Below are positions 1 to 8,173 of a DNA stretch of 21,249 nt, piece by piece (the stretch's first letter is position 1; the number at the start of each line of letters is the position of its first letter). This DNA is from Zancudomyces culisetae. Its lineage: Eukaryota > Kickxellomycota > Harpellomycetes > Harpellales > Legeriomycetaceae. The notes beneath the pieces are model-generated. The model made no database searches and was not told where the DNA came from. It saw nothing but the letters and a program-made list of their open reading frames with translations. Location of the stretch: assembly GCA_001969505.1 (NCBI GenBank), contig LSSK01001511.1, forward strand, positions 1-21,249. The letters are read 5' to 3'. The translations under genes were made by a program, and so were the position numbers.

Positions 1-327
1 AGATGGGACGAAATTAGGAAGGATTTACTTACTGAATTTATAGATTTTTATAGTTCTTTTTTATCTAGCACGATTTCCGAGTGTGTTGAGCTTCGCAGGA
101 AAATCGTGGGTAAACTCCTGGGGGAGGAGTTAAAGCTCAAACTACCTGGGATTCTTCGGGATCCAAACGCCACTTGCGTTAGAGCAGTGGTTTCCACAGC
201 CCGGTTTCTTAACGAGACCTTTTTACCTCGCTACCTAGTGTTGAAAGACATTAGTGTAGTCCCACTCCCCTTGAACCAATGCCCATCGGGTACGGAGACT
301 CTAGAGAGTCGAAGGGGAATAGGATGA
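1..327 (+). CDS. C-terminal fragment of a retroelement polyprotein (partial)
   Basis: Frame 1 is open from the first base to the TGA at 325-327, giving 108 residues with no start in the window. It reads as a charged, helix-prone segment (around RRKIVGKLLGEELKLKLPG) followed by a Pro/Cys-containing tail. I do not recognise a named domain. Because it ends just before a short 3' UTR and a 24-A tail, I infer it is the C-terminus of ORF2 of a non-LTR element, the part after the reverse transcriptase. GC content is visibly higher than in the AT-rich surroundings, which fits a mobile element. It could instead be the end of a retrocopied host mRNA. Confidence 0.5.
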   Translation, partial: RWDEIRKDLLTEFIDFYSSFLSSTISECVELRRKIVGKLLGEELKLKLPGILRDPNATCVRAVVSTARFLNETFLPRYLVLKDISVVPLPLNQCPSGTETLESRRGIG

Positions 328-395
328 GTTTAGAATATAGATTGTTTTTATTTTTAGGAACTTTTTATTTTCTAAATAAATTTTTTTTTCTACCG

Positions 396-419
396 AAAAA
401 AAAAAAAAAAAAAAAAAAA
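396..419 (+). repeat. A24 tract, poly(A) tail of the retroelement
   Basis: A run of 24 adenines directly after a short 3' UTR. It is read as the encoded poly(A) tail left by target-primed reverse transcription. Confidence 0.75.
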
Positions 420-433
420 TTAATATAATCTAT

Positions 434-895
434 TTAACTGGCCCTAGCCAATAATACACCACCAAGTCCCATTTTCACTGCCTCGTTAATCTCCATAACA
501 CCTTTGGGGGTAGATACAATGACAATTTCGCCCGGTATTACAGGTTTGACAATACCTACTGCTTTTCCGGTAGCTAATCTCGCCAGTTCTTGGGTTGTCG
601 CGCTCAATCTTCTAGAAGGTTTTGAAATGCAATTCATTTTTGTTAAAACGGGCATATCATTAAAGTATTTTAACGACAGCCACAGTCTTCGATCTGCTAC
701 ATTTAGGTTGGTTGTTGATGTGTATTCTTTGTCGGGACCTAGATGGTTTCCTCTTGTTACTGAATAAATGAAACCCTGATTGTAAAGAATCCTGCTGATT
801 GACAAATTTAGATTTGTCTCTGGGATGGCTATTCTTGCCAATCTTGCACGAAATCCATTCTGTACTCGTGCACAAATATCGAATGCGCCGACCAT
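434..895 (-). CDS. MRPS8: Mitochondrial small-subunit ribosomal protein uS8m
   Basis: A complete 153-residue protein, close to the roughly 155 residues of yeast Mrps8. It binds the central domain of the small-subunit rRNA in the mitochondrial ribosome. The C-terminal third carries the uS8 signature: VIVSTPKGVMEINEAVKMG followed by LGG and a short hydrophobic end, matching bacterial STSKGVMTDREAR..G.GGE. The N-terminus has the typical 'iRNg...ar.....P' block and an ILYNQGFI segment, as in the first uS8 domain. There is no obvious cleavable presequence, as is common for this protein. The ATG at 893-895 fits the family N-terminus and no earlier in-frame ATG is needed. It is head-to-head with the DMAC1-like gene across about 445 bp, and a retroelement tail sits 14 bp beyond its stop. 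No intron is seen. Confidence 0.9.
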   Translation of the reverse strand: MVGAFDICARVQNGFRARLARIAIPETNLNLSISRILYNQGFIYSVTRGNHLGPDKEYTSTTNLNVADRRLWLSLKYFNDMPVLTKMNCISKPSRRLSATTQELARLATGKAVGIVKPVIPGEIVIVSTPKGVMEINEAVKMGLGGVLLARAS

Positions 896-1340
896 TTCGC
901 TATATATAACACTATTTTAGTTTGCTTTATAATAAAGATTTGGTGATTTAACTTGGGAGTTCCAAAACACTAAAAAAATTTTTATGTTTTGATAAAATCG
1001 ATTTATACATCTCTTTTTTTTGTTTCGCTTTATCAACAGTTCCTACTGATATTCTTAAATACGTAAAAAAAATTATTGGCTGCGAAAGAATTTTATGAAT
1101 ATCCCTGTGAAGTAGATTTAGATTCTTCATTCATAGCCAAGCAAATCTGATTCAAGTTCAGGCTCTGAGTAAAAAAAACATATGACTTTGATCCAAGAAA
1201 GAAAAAAGAAAACACTGTTTAATAAAGTTTCTTCGCTTTTCCAACACTAAACAAGCACAAAGCCGAGTAAAATTAACTGTTGTGCATAATCCAGATTTAG
1301 TGTCAAACAATTATTCTCTATTTTTGTGCTTTTGTAAACA
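896..1340. other. Divergent intergenic region between uS8m and the DMAC1-like gene
   Basis: About 445 bp separate two outward-reading genes with mitochondrial products, so it probably serves as a bidirectional promoter. It is AT-rich, with a TATATA near 900 just before the uS8m ATG. A 60-codon minus-strand frame at 948-1130 is the only open frame, and I do not accept it as a gene. Confidence 0.4.
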
Positions 1341-1843
1341 ATGACTCAGTCCAAAACAGAACAATCGAATCACTCGAATCAATCGAATGTAGAGGTTGAA
1401 GACTGTCTTGCGTGCAGAGTAGTGGGATTTTCGGCCTTTTCTGGTCTTGGTATTTACACGTTATACCAACGAACTCTACTCGATAGGAATATGTACAAAA
1501 ACAGAAGAATGGGGCTGTTATTTTTTGGGATAGGTAAGCATTTCGTATTCAAGGATTATTATTATTAATACTACTCATCTTGAAAAAGGGAGTGGTGGGT
1601 AAAAGCAACAAATCAAGGGGCGATATGTACGCAAAGAGTCATATACGAGGTTGTAAAAACTGTATATATAATTTATATGACCCAAAAGAACTATGTATTC
1701 TTAGAATATATTACCAAAACCCACTATAGTAGATACATCCATTGACAGACAGTTTTTTCAACAGTCTGTTTATTTAATCAATCATTTTATATTTTTTGCT
1801 TGTAGGGCTCGTCAATGTTGGAGTTTATAGACTATTCAATTGA
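1341..1843 (+). CDS. DUF4536 / DMAC1-like mitochondrial membrane protein, two exons
   Basis: Exon 1 is 1341-1533, the intron is 1534-1805 (272 nt, GTAAGC...TTGTAG) and exon 2 is 1806-1843. The product has 76 residues. Unspliced, the frame reads on into meaningless intron residues; the splice gives a clean end, FFGIGLVNVGVYRLFN. After a polar Asn/Ser-rich N-terminus comes the family signature DCLACRVVGFSAFSGLGIY (about residues 21-39). A Cys-x-x-Cys-Arg opens the first hydrophobic segment, and a second hydrophobic segment ends the protein. This is the DUF4536 arrangement of human DMAC1, an inner-membrane factor for the distal arm of respiratory complex I. If the role is conserved, the organism has complex I, unlike Saccharomyces. 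The function in fungi is inferred. The gene is divergent from uS8m. Confidence 0.85.
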
Positions 1844-1882
1844 TAAAAATCAACGTCGATATTATTTTTTCCCATTTCATAA

Positions 1883-2190
1883 ACTGTTGCGATAAATGTG
1901 ACCACCTGTTACCGCCTTTGCGCCTGTAATCACATCCATGGCTTTTTGTTTTATACTAGGTGTAGCTTACTATACGTATTATATTTTCTACTTAACATTG
2001 ATTCTTATTTGGTTAAAGAGTATTCACTACCAAAAACTACACTTTCTCCTGTTTTACTGAACACGTTTATTTGGCCTGGATGATATTATTTTCGTATGCC
2101 TTAATGGAGTTCAAAATAAAGGATCCTGGTTGTCAAAAGAGATGTAGTTTGATCTTTGATCTCAGTTCAATTGTTACTTCCAATAATTAG
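1883..2190 (+). pseudogene. Possible decayed or spliced small GPI/dolichol-subunit-like membrane gene
   Basis: Three overlapping plus-strand frames each give short protein-like, hydrophobic stretches. Frame one (1938-2060) has YYTYYIFYL; frame two (1883-2083) has LYFLLNIDSYLVKEYSLPK; frame three (2017-2190) has VYLAWMILFSYALMEF. Read together, the order is hydrophobic span, acidic/aromatic linker ending in L-P-K, hydrophobic span. This resembles two small ER proteins, PIG-P (Gpi19) and DPM2. No set of GT-AG introns that I can find joins the pieces, because they overlap. A frameshifted pseudogene is therefore the best reading if the similarity is real at all; chance similarity of hydrophobic AT-rich frames is a real alternative. 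The rest of 1844-2357 shows nothing else. Confidence 0.22.
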
Positions 2191-2357
2191 ATTTAACCCC
2201 CCAAGATTTTTAATTTTCTAGCGCGAAATTTCTTGGATCAGCTTAGCAATTTAATTTGAGCATAAACTTTAAAATAATAGTAGCTAGAAAAAAAATTTTC
2301 TACAACCATCTCCACACATTGGAATTGAATTGCAAAATAAACACAAAGCAATTGAGA

Positions 2358-5300
2358 ATGGAGGAGGAAATTAGCACGACACTACTAGCAGAAACAGATA
2401 TTGCAGTATTCGACAGAATAGTTAAAGCACTGGGCAACATATATTCCGGCACTGCAACAATCGAAGTTCAAAATGAAAGTAACCAAGTAATTACAAACAT
2501 TAGGAAGGAGAATAGATGGTCAAGGCTGGGAAAAGAATTAATTAAAGAAGGCCGACGTAATGAAGAGAAGAATTTTGGCTGGCAATTGATTATTGATCAG
2601 CTGGCCAACAATGATACAGATGCGTTGATAAATGAAGCAATAGGGGTGACAATTAATGGCGTAAGAGAACTGAACAAGAGCATAGAAGCAGAGTTTATAG
2701 TAACAAAAGCGGTTAGGACACTTGTTACAGCCGTATTTAGGACGTGGCCTTTTGGCCTGTGGCATGATTTCCCTGTTTGGCTAGAGAATGAGATAGTAAA
2801 TCCGGAAATAAAGTTAAAAATAATACAGGTTATTGGTGAGGAGTTGTTTACCTATGAGAGCGATCCAATGTCAACAATAAGAAAAAAGGAGCTGACCACT
2901 GGAATACTATTTGTAATGTTGCCGGAGCATATGCTCGAAATGCAGTACAGCGAGGGGCTAATGGTTGAAAATAAAAACGGAGAAAAAGTGCGATTTAAAG
3001 GCTACGGCGGAGCTGTTAGGGGATGGTTGCTTGATATTTGTGAGGCACTAAATAGTAATAACAATAAATTGGTTTTGAGCGGGTTAAAGGCACTTGAGGG
3101 GTATATAAATTGGATGCCTTATTTTGTAGTCCAGGAGAACCAAAACCTTGTAAAAATGATAATGCAGTTGCTTTTGGTTGGCCTAGAAGAAGAGATAAAA
3201 AGTCAAGCTGCTTCGGTTTTGTTGAAGCTTAGCTTGAAAAATCACACAATGCCGTCTGATAGTATATCGCTAGTCGAGCAAATTATAGATGGCAATGGGC
3301 AATTATATAACCAATTCCTTGGTATTGTACAGAATAGCGAAGACGATATAGGCAAACAGATTGTTGAATTTTCTAGCGAGTTGGTTTCGCGGCATATCCT
3401 GTATCGAAAGAATATTGGATGGGTTCCACGAAATTTCGGATCAATAATTAAAATGCTTATGACGGGGATGAACACACGAAATGTATCCAGTATAGAAACA
3501 AGCCTAAGCGGGCTAATCGTTATTATCAAAAACATTAAAGAAATATCAAAAAGGTTAAATATTGACACGGAACTACAGACTCTAAAAAGTCAACTGTTTG
3601 TGGGTTTAACATGGACATTCAAAGTGAAAGACTATAGCGAATACGAATTGGATCAAGGAGATGACGATCTTAATGAGATAAAGACAATGATTACAGTCAG
3701 TATTAGGAAAAAAATATTAAATATGTTGCAAATATTTGCAGAAAACGACATATTTCGCTATTGTCAAGATCTTTTGGTTCATGTAGCTCAAACACCAAAC
3801 AATGATAGTGCAGAGATAGAAGTATCGCTTTCGCTTTTGGAGCTTGCATCAAAGGCAATAGAAGAGTATATTCTTCAGAATGAGGAAAATCAGAAAAACG
3901 TCACATCAGCAAAGACACTGGCCCGAGATCTTTTTGTAAAGTTGATTAGCTGTGACTGTTCATCTGACAATGAACTGGTAAAGTCTAAAATAGCAAAGAT
4001 ATATACCTTTAAATACCTGTTTAACAACGATAGTGAGTTGTTGCTTATGGCGGTAAATTCTCTTGCTTCATTTTTGGAGCTTGGTGAAGAAACTACAGGT
4101 TTGAACAGGAAAGGAGATTCAAAGAAAAATAGATTACTGAACAACACCATTAGTGAAAACGCAGCAGGGATTCTGGTAAAACTAGTTACCTCGGATCCAG
4201 ACTTGTATTACGGGTTTTATAATGAATTTATGAACCTATCTTTCCAGTTACAAAGTGCAACCAGCAATTCGCCGCTTAGAGCTAAAGTAAGAATGGCAAC
4301 AATTCCGCTTATCTTGCAAATAAAAACAAAGATCTCTGACAGGAGGGATTATAAACAGCGCGTTGAATTAATTCAAAAATATATTGCACCTTCTGTAAAC
4401 CAACACCTGGGGCTCAATGCCTTTTTGGACGAGCCCAGCAACTTTTACAACCAAGTTGGGCTATTAACAGAAGATGGAGGTTTTGTTGAACAACGAAAAA
4501 TTCTTGAAGTTCAGTGCTACACTTTGCGAAAAATGGTCGAGTGTATCTCTGAAAATAGTGCTGCTGTTGTATCCCTTGGCGATGAATACGATTTCTTTAC
4601 TGACGTATTTGCTTCGCAAACGTGTTATGATTTAGTATACAGCATTTTGAGATTAATACGGGTTTTACACTCTGCATTCAACCCAAATGGCATAGCACCA
4701 AAGACCTTTATCGAATTTTTGGAAAAACACGTTTATTCAACAGACACAGATGCGGTAGCAAACCAAGAGTGCAGGTATCTTTATAACTTTTTGTTTAGCG
4801 TCACTGAACACTGTTACACCTCTCTTGGAGTACTAATTAATCATGGCACTCTCTATAATACAGATGTGTTCGCTTATTTCACTCATGCCCTGTTTGAAAA
4901 CATCAGCTACTTACCTCTAAATGTTGCCAAGAATATTATTTCCAAAGTTGTTTTGTCAAACATCCGACCTCATGTGTCTCTGAGTACAAATAAGGAGGAT
5001 ATATCTACCGCCCAACTGCGGTCATCCTGTATATATTCATACCTTTTTCCGCTGCTGAAACATTACAAAGACCTACTGCTAACTAATAACTGCTACGTTG
5101 ACACTTATGCCTCCCTTCCAGATGTTGTTGTTTTTTACCGCTCCTTCTCCGACTTGATAATCAACCTACTAAAATTTTTGAACTGCGGATTTATAAGATT
5201 CGAAAATTTCGAAAAAACCATCCTTAGCATGTCACAATTTGACTACTCAAACAAGTTCAGCATCCTATCCGCCCCAGAATTTCCCACCGAGCAAGTAAAC

Positions 5301-5993
5301 CTGCCTATAGCCCTTTGCTTTGTCAACCATCAGGATATGCTCCCACTTCTGCTGGAAACGATTAGCGTGCTAATAAGATTTAAGGACTCATCTTTGGTAT
5401 TGAAACTTGTAACACAGGTTAACCTAAATATTTCGATAAACGTCCCTCTATCTTCGATGTTGTCCACTTCTCACATTCAACGTCTAGTTTCCTTTGATGC
5501 TCACAACATTCTTGATAGCCTTTCATCTTACTTTTGCCATCGTTTTCTAATCGATCTTTGTTCTCTGCTGTTTGATAGCTATCACTATGAGCTGATAGAC
5601 TTTGTATACAACTCTATTTCAGATCTGGTTTATACTGCACTCATCACAAAGAGATTCCGTTCTCTCGACCTATTACCTGAAGACTGTGATTCCGAAATGT
5701 TTACCAACAAGTACATTGAGTCTGTTGGTACCACATTTTTGCAAACAAACATGTTACCGGTTTCAAAAGTAAACGACCTGTTTATTTACTATAGCAATTC
5801 TCAGCACGACCAGAAGAAGCGAAGAGCAAAACTAAAACTCATGTTGAGCAATGTAGATGGAATAAATAGGAACAATAAGTTACTCCAGGACTCCCTCAGC
5901 TTCACCAAGATTCCTTCGGCAGCATCTAACAAATACAATTACGGTCATGCGTCTGCCCTTAGCTACAACATTGATTCTATCTTACCCTTCTGA
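2358..5993 (+). CDS. LOS1: Exportin-T-like karyopherin (importin-beta superfamily)
   Basis: A single-exon protein of 1211 residues from the ATG at 2358. The frame is open back to 2256, but that stretch has no ATG and looks non-coding. It is an all-helical HEAT-type protein. Exportin-T carries tRNA from nucleus to cytoplasm with Ran-GTP. Pointers to this family are a GYINWM helix (near residue 252) followed by N and helices, where XPOT has 'GAYVSWIDLSLIAN'. Next comes an acidic EYELDQGDDDLNE loop (near 432) before a basic helix, as in XPOT/Los1 '..DDEA.F..YRK.L'. A following 'AEIEVSLSLLELASKAIEE' matches the XPOT 'MEVEVAIRLLYMLAEAL' helix. The N-terminus has the karyopherin NFGWQLIIDQL helix. 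Length exceeds XPOT (about 960) and Los1 (about 1100), and overall identity looks low, so exportin-5 or transportin-3/importin-13 relatives cannot be excluded. Sense-strand base skew changes from G-rich to C-rich along the gene. Confidence 0.62.
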   Translation: MEEEISTTLLAETDIAVFDRIVKALGNIYSGTATIEVQNESNQVITNIRKENRWSRLGKELIKEGRRNEEKNFGWQLIIDQLANNDTDALINEAIGVTINGVRELNKSIEAEFIVTKAVRTLVTAVFRTWPFGLWHDFPVWLENEIVNPEIKLKIIQVIGEELFTYESDPMSTIRKKELTTGILFVMLPEHMLEMQYSEGLMVENKNGEKVRFKGYGGAVRGWLLDICEALNSNNNKLVLSGLKALEGYINWMPYFVVQENQNLVKMIMQLLLVGLEEEIKSQAASVLLKLSLKNHTMPSDSISLVEQIIDGNGQLYNQFLGIVQNSEDDIGKQIVEFSSELVSRHILYRKNIGWVPRNFGSIIKMLMTGMNTRNVSSIETSLSGLIVIIKNIKEISKRLNIDTELQTLKSQLFVGLTWTFKVKDYSEYELDQGDDDLNEIKTMITVSIRKKILNMLQIFAENDIFRYCQDLLVHVAQTPNNDSAEIEVSLSLLELASKAIEEYILQNEENQKNVTSAKTLARDLFVKLISCDCSSDNELVKSKIAKIYTFKYLFNNDSELLLMAVNSLASFLELGEETTGLNRKGDSKKNRLLNNTISENAAGILVKLVTSDPDLYYGFYNEFMNLSFQLQSATSNSPLRAKVRMATIPLILQIKTKISDRRDYKQRVELIQKYIAPSVNQHLGLNAFLDEPSNFYNQVGLLTEDGGFVEQRKILEVQCYTLRKMVECISENSAAVVSLGDEYDFFTDVFASQTCYDLVYSILRLIRVLHSAFNPNGIAPKTFIEFLEKHVYSTDTDAVANQECRYLYNFLFSVTEHCYTSLGVLINHGTLYNTDVFAYFTHALFENISYLPLNVAKNIISKVVLSNIRPHVSLSTNKEDISTAQLRSSCIYSYLFPLLKHYKDLLLTNNCYVDTYASLPDVVVFYRSFSDLIINLLKFLNCGFIRFENFEKTILSMSQFDYSNKFSILSAPEFPTEQVNLPIALCFVNHQDMLPLLLETISVLIRFKDSSLVLKLVTQVNLNISINVPLSSMLSTSHIQRLVSFDAHNILDSLSSYFCHRFLIDLCSLLFDSYHYELIDFVYNSISDLVYTALITKRFRSLDLLPEDCDSEMFTNKYIESVGTTFLQTNMLPVSKVNDLFIYYSNSQHDQKKRRAKLKLMLSNVDGINRNNKLLQDSLSFTKIPSAASNKYNYGHASALSYNIDSILPF

Positions 5994-6333
5994 ATTTCTC
6001 TATTTCGCTTTTGCATTTTTTTTTGCCTACCTCTGAGTTTCTTCTGAAATTCCGTTTAAGTAATAAAAAATAAAAAGTAAATAGATTGAACCAATATTTT
6101 TTTATGAATATTCCGATCTTCAGTGTTTTTCTTTTTTTCTTTTTTTCGTTACCAATTTGTTTTGCTCAAAGTTTGAATTTGAAGAAAAAAAACAAAACAA
6201 ATCCTCTAATTTGTGGGTTGCGAAAATCGCATCAAAATTGATGCGGGCTGTCCCAGTATTTATGCCCAACTACACTTATATTTTTGCACCTCTATTTTTT
6301 TCTCTATTAGGTTTCAAGTAAAAGTATACCTAT
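5994..6333. other. Intergenic region between the karyopherin and AP endonuclease genes
   Basis: It starts with a T-rich 3' flank and AATAAAAAATAAA near 6061, likely the karyopherin polyadenylation region. A T-rich and then A-rich stretch follows. The only structured element is the palindrome at 6228-6245. The last part should hold the AP endonuclease promoter, but I see no clear TATA box. Confidence 0.4.
6228..6245. repeat. 18-bp inverted repeat upstream of the AP endonuclease gene
   Basis: CGCATCAA and TTGATGCG face each other across two bases (8-bp perfect arms). The site is about 90 bp before the first ATG of the AP endonuclease. It could be a dimeric transcription-factor site or a small hairpin. 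Its GC-containing arms stand out from the A/T runs around it. Confidence 0.45.
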
Positions 6334-7813
6334 ATGAAAATACCAAGGCTGGGATACAGATTGATATTTAGCAGAATGATGTCTACGAGATCAAAGAGAG
6401 GAAAAAGCGCTGTTGAAGCGAGTCAGAATACAAGTAAGTCGATTTGCTCCCCCCCCTATACTATCACCACTTATATATTTATATACTTGTAGCAGATTTT
6501 GGTAGTTTTTTTTAAAAAAAAGTTTAAATGTAGAAACATTAATACGTTCTAGCTTCTAATCCGGATCCTAGTAAAACAAAAAGGCCCAAAATAGAGCAGT
6601 CTTCACAGCTGAAATCTGAATCAAATAAAGATGTGGAGCTCTCCTCTACACCATCTCAAATTATCAACAATAATAATGACAATAAAAATACTAGCGAGCA
6701 AGATACTAAATCTAGGGTATATCCAACAAACAAGACAATGCCTACCGATTACAGCTTTATCAAATCACACGAACCGAGTAATGATGTTCTGAAGATAGTT
6801 TCGTTTAATGTCAATTCCTTACAAGCCGCAATTAAAAAGGGTTTCAAAGAGTATGTAAACGCCGAAGATCCCGATATCCTTTGCATCCAAGAAACAAAAT
6901 TGAATTTGTCTCTGCCATCTCTTTTCCCGAGAGAAAAGTATGTCTCCCAAATATACAATGAGTGCACTTCGGGAAAAAAGGGTTATTGTAAGGCTTTTTT
7001 TATCTATATAGAATTTTTTTATTGATTCCTTTTATCACTGGTTTATCTTGGTCTATCACAGCCTACTTTTACATATATATGCATACTGGTATGTAACATC
7101 CTCAATCCCAAATCAACCTTGTAAGGTGTTCATTAATTATCAAATAGCAGGAACAGCTGTATTTTCTAAAATCAAGCCAATAAGCGTGAAAAAGGAAATT
7201 GGTATACCAGAGTTTGATAAAGAAGGGAGAAGTATAATACTGGAGTTCGATTCCTTTTATCTTATCGCATGCTATGTACCCAATGCAGGTCAAGACTTAG
7301 TAAGGCTCAGTGCAAGACAAGGATGGGATAACAAGATGTGTGATTTGTTGACTGAGTTGGAAAAATCAAAGCCCATAATTTACGCTGGGGATTTGAATGT
7401 ATCTCATACAGAGATTGATTTGGCCCGACCAGAAACAAATTCAAAGCAAGTTAACATATTCCATTTTATGATTTAATACTACATCTACACTCATGGACAC
7501 ATACTTATTGTTTAATGTTTTTTTTTTAAAAAATAGGACGGCTGGGTTTACTAAAGAGGAGAGAGAGGGCTTTACCAGAATACTTGGCGATAATAGGATT
7601 GATACGTTCCGCCACCACCATCCTGATGAAAGAATAGGTGGATACTCGTATTATAGTTATCGATTTAACAGTCGTCAAAAGCTTATTGGGTGGAGACTTG
7701 ACTATTTTGTTGTCACAAACACAATCATTGATAGGGTGGTTGATAGTTTTGTCAGGAGCGAGTGTTATGGTGCTAGCGATCACGTTCCAGTTGTCTTACT
7801 TCTTAAAAACTAA
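6334..7813 (+). CDS. APEX1: AP endonuclease, exonuclease III/APE1 family, four exons
   Basis: Exons are 6334-6433, 6553-6987, 7148-7445 and 7537-7813, giving 369 residues. The enzyme nicks DNA 5' to abasic sites in base excision repair. The full EEP catalytic set is present: N in SFNVNSLQA (about 118), E in CIQETK (about 146), Y in YVPNAG (about 220), D and N in GDLNVSHTEIDL (about 259), D in WRLDYF (about 332) and the final SDHVP (about 359). Spacings between these match human APE1. Introns 1 and 2 are GT-AG; intron 3 is GC-AG. Ahead of the fold is a roughly 110-residue polar tail with a KTKRPK basic patch, probably a nuclear signal. Two in-frame starts exist. ATG 6334 adds 14 residues and makes a basic, acid-free leader like a mitochondrial presequence; ATG 6376 gives a 355-residue form. 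An in-frame TAA lies just upstream at 6319. Confidence 0.93.
7446..7536 (+). other. Non-canonical GC-AG intron in the AP endonuclease gene
   Basis: The donor is GCAAGT at 7446 and the acceptor is the AAATAG ending at 7536 (91 nt). Only this donor gives ...ETNSK|TAGFTKEEREGF, which aligns residue for residue with human APE1 (KGNKKNAGFTPQERQGF). The nearby GT at 7450 leaves the wrong phase and meets a stop after a few codons. Confidence 0.8.
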
Positions 7814-8173
7814 CAGTTTCTGGCTAAACACTACGTTTGTTTATTATTTTTTAGAATTTTACACATTTTTTTAGACTGTGTACTATAAAGTTATGGCTAC
7901 AGTCATTAATGAAAGAAAAAGAGTAGGGAACGGATCAGAACTGTCAATAGCATACTATGGTTAAAACGTAGAATGTGTTATTTATCTATCGAATGTTATC
8001 TATCTTCTATCTAAAATGCGCTTTTGGCTTGCAATACATGAGATACTCCAAGTCATTTCCTAAAATGCCTTCAATTACCTTAGTATTTTACGGCATCTCT
8101 AAACAAAAAAGAAATCGTTATAATCACTATTGGCGCTTAACCTTTAATTACCTCTACCATACAAATACATGCC
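7814..8173. other. Convergent intergenic region
   Basis: About 360 bp lie between the 3' ends of the AP endonuclease (plus) and the coiled-coil gene (minus). It should contain both polyadenylation regions. I see no gene, repeat or clear motif beyond AT-rich sequence. Confidence 0.4.

Larger units (their letters stand above)
1..419 (+). mobile_element. 3' end of a LINE-like (non-LTR) retrotransposon
   Basis: An open frame enters from the left edge and ends at 327. A short AT-rich 3' untranslated stretch follows, and then an uninterrupted run of 24 A at 396-419, after which unrelated genic DNA begins. A coding end, short 3' UTR and encoded poly(A) tail in the same orientation are the signature of a non-LTR retrotransposon or a retrocopied mRNA. 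The frame lacks a visible reverse transcriptase motif because only its C-terminal part is here. The 5' end and any target-site duplication lie outside the window. The A-run begins 38 bp from the stop codon of the neighbouring uS8m gene and ends 14 bp from it, so the insertion landed in that gene's 3' flank. A processed pseudogene of a host gene is the main alternative. Confidence 0.6.

Noticed and set aside
948-1130. Minus-strand 60-codon frame with YLRISVGT, like the C-terminal motif of histidinol-phosphate aminotransferase
   Set aside because: The remaining 300-plus residues of such an enzyme are absent and the DMAC1-like gene starts 210 bp away. Most likely chance.
7141-7150. Acceptor CAG at 7150 for AP endonuclease intron 2
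   Set aside because: Joined to exon 2 it creates a TGA. The TAG three bases earlier (ending 7147) gives the conserved Y-S-G-T.
7450-7536. Canonical GT donor at 7450 for AP endonuclease intron 3
   Set aside because: It leaves phase 0 against an acceptor that needs phase 2, and exon 4 would read D-G-W-V-Y-stop. The GC donor four bases upstream restores the family alignment exactly.
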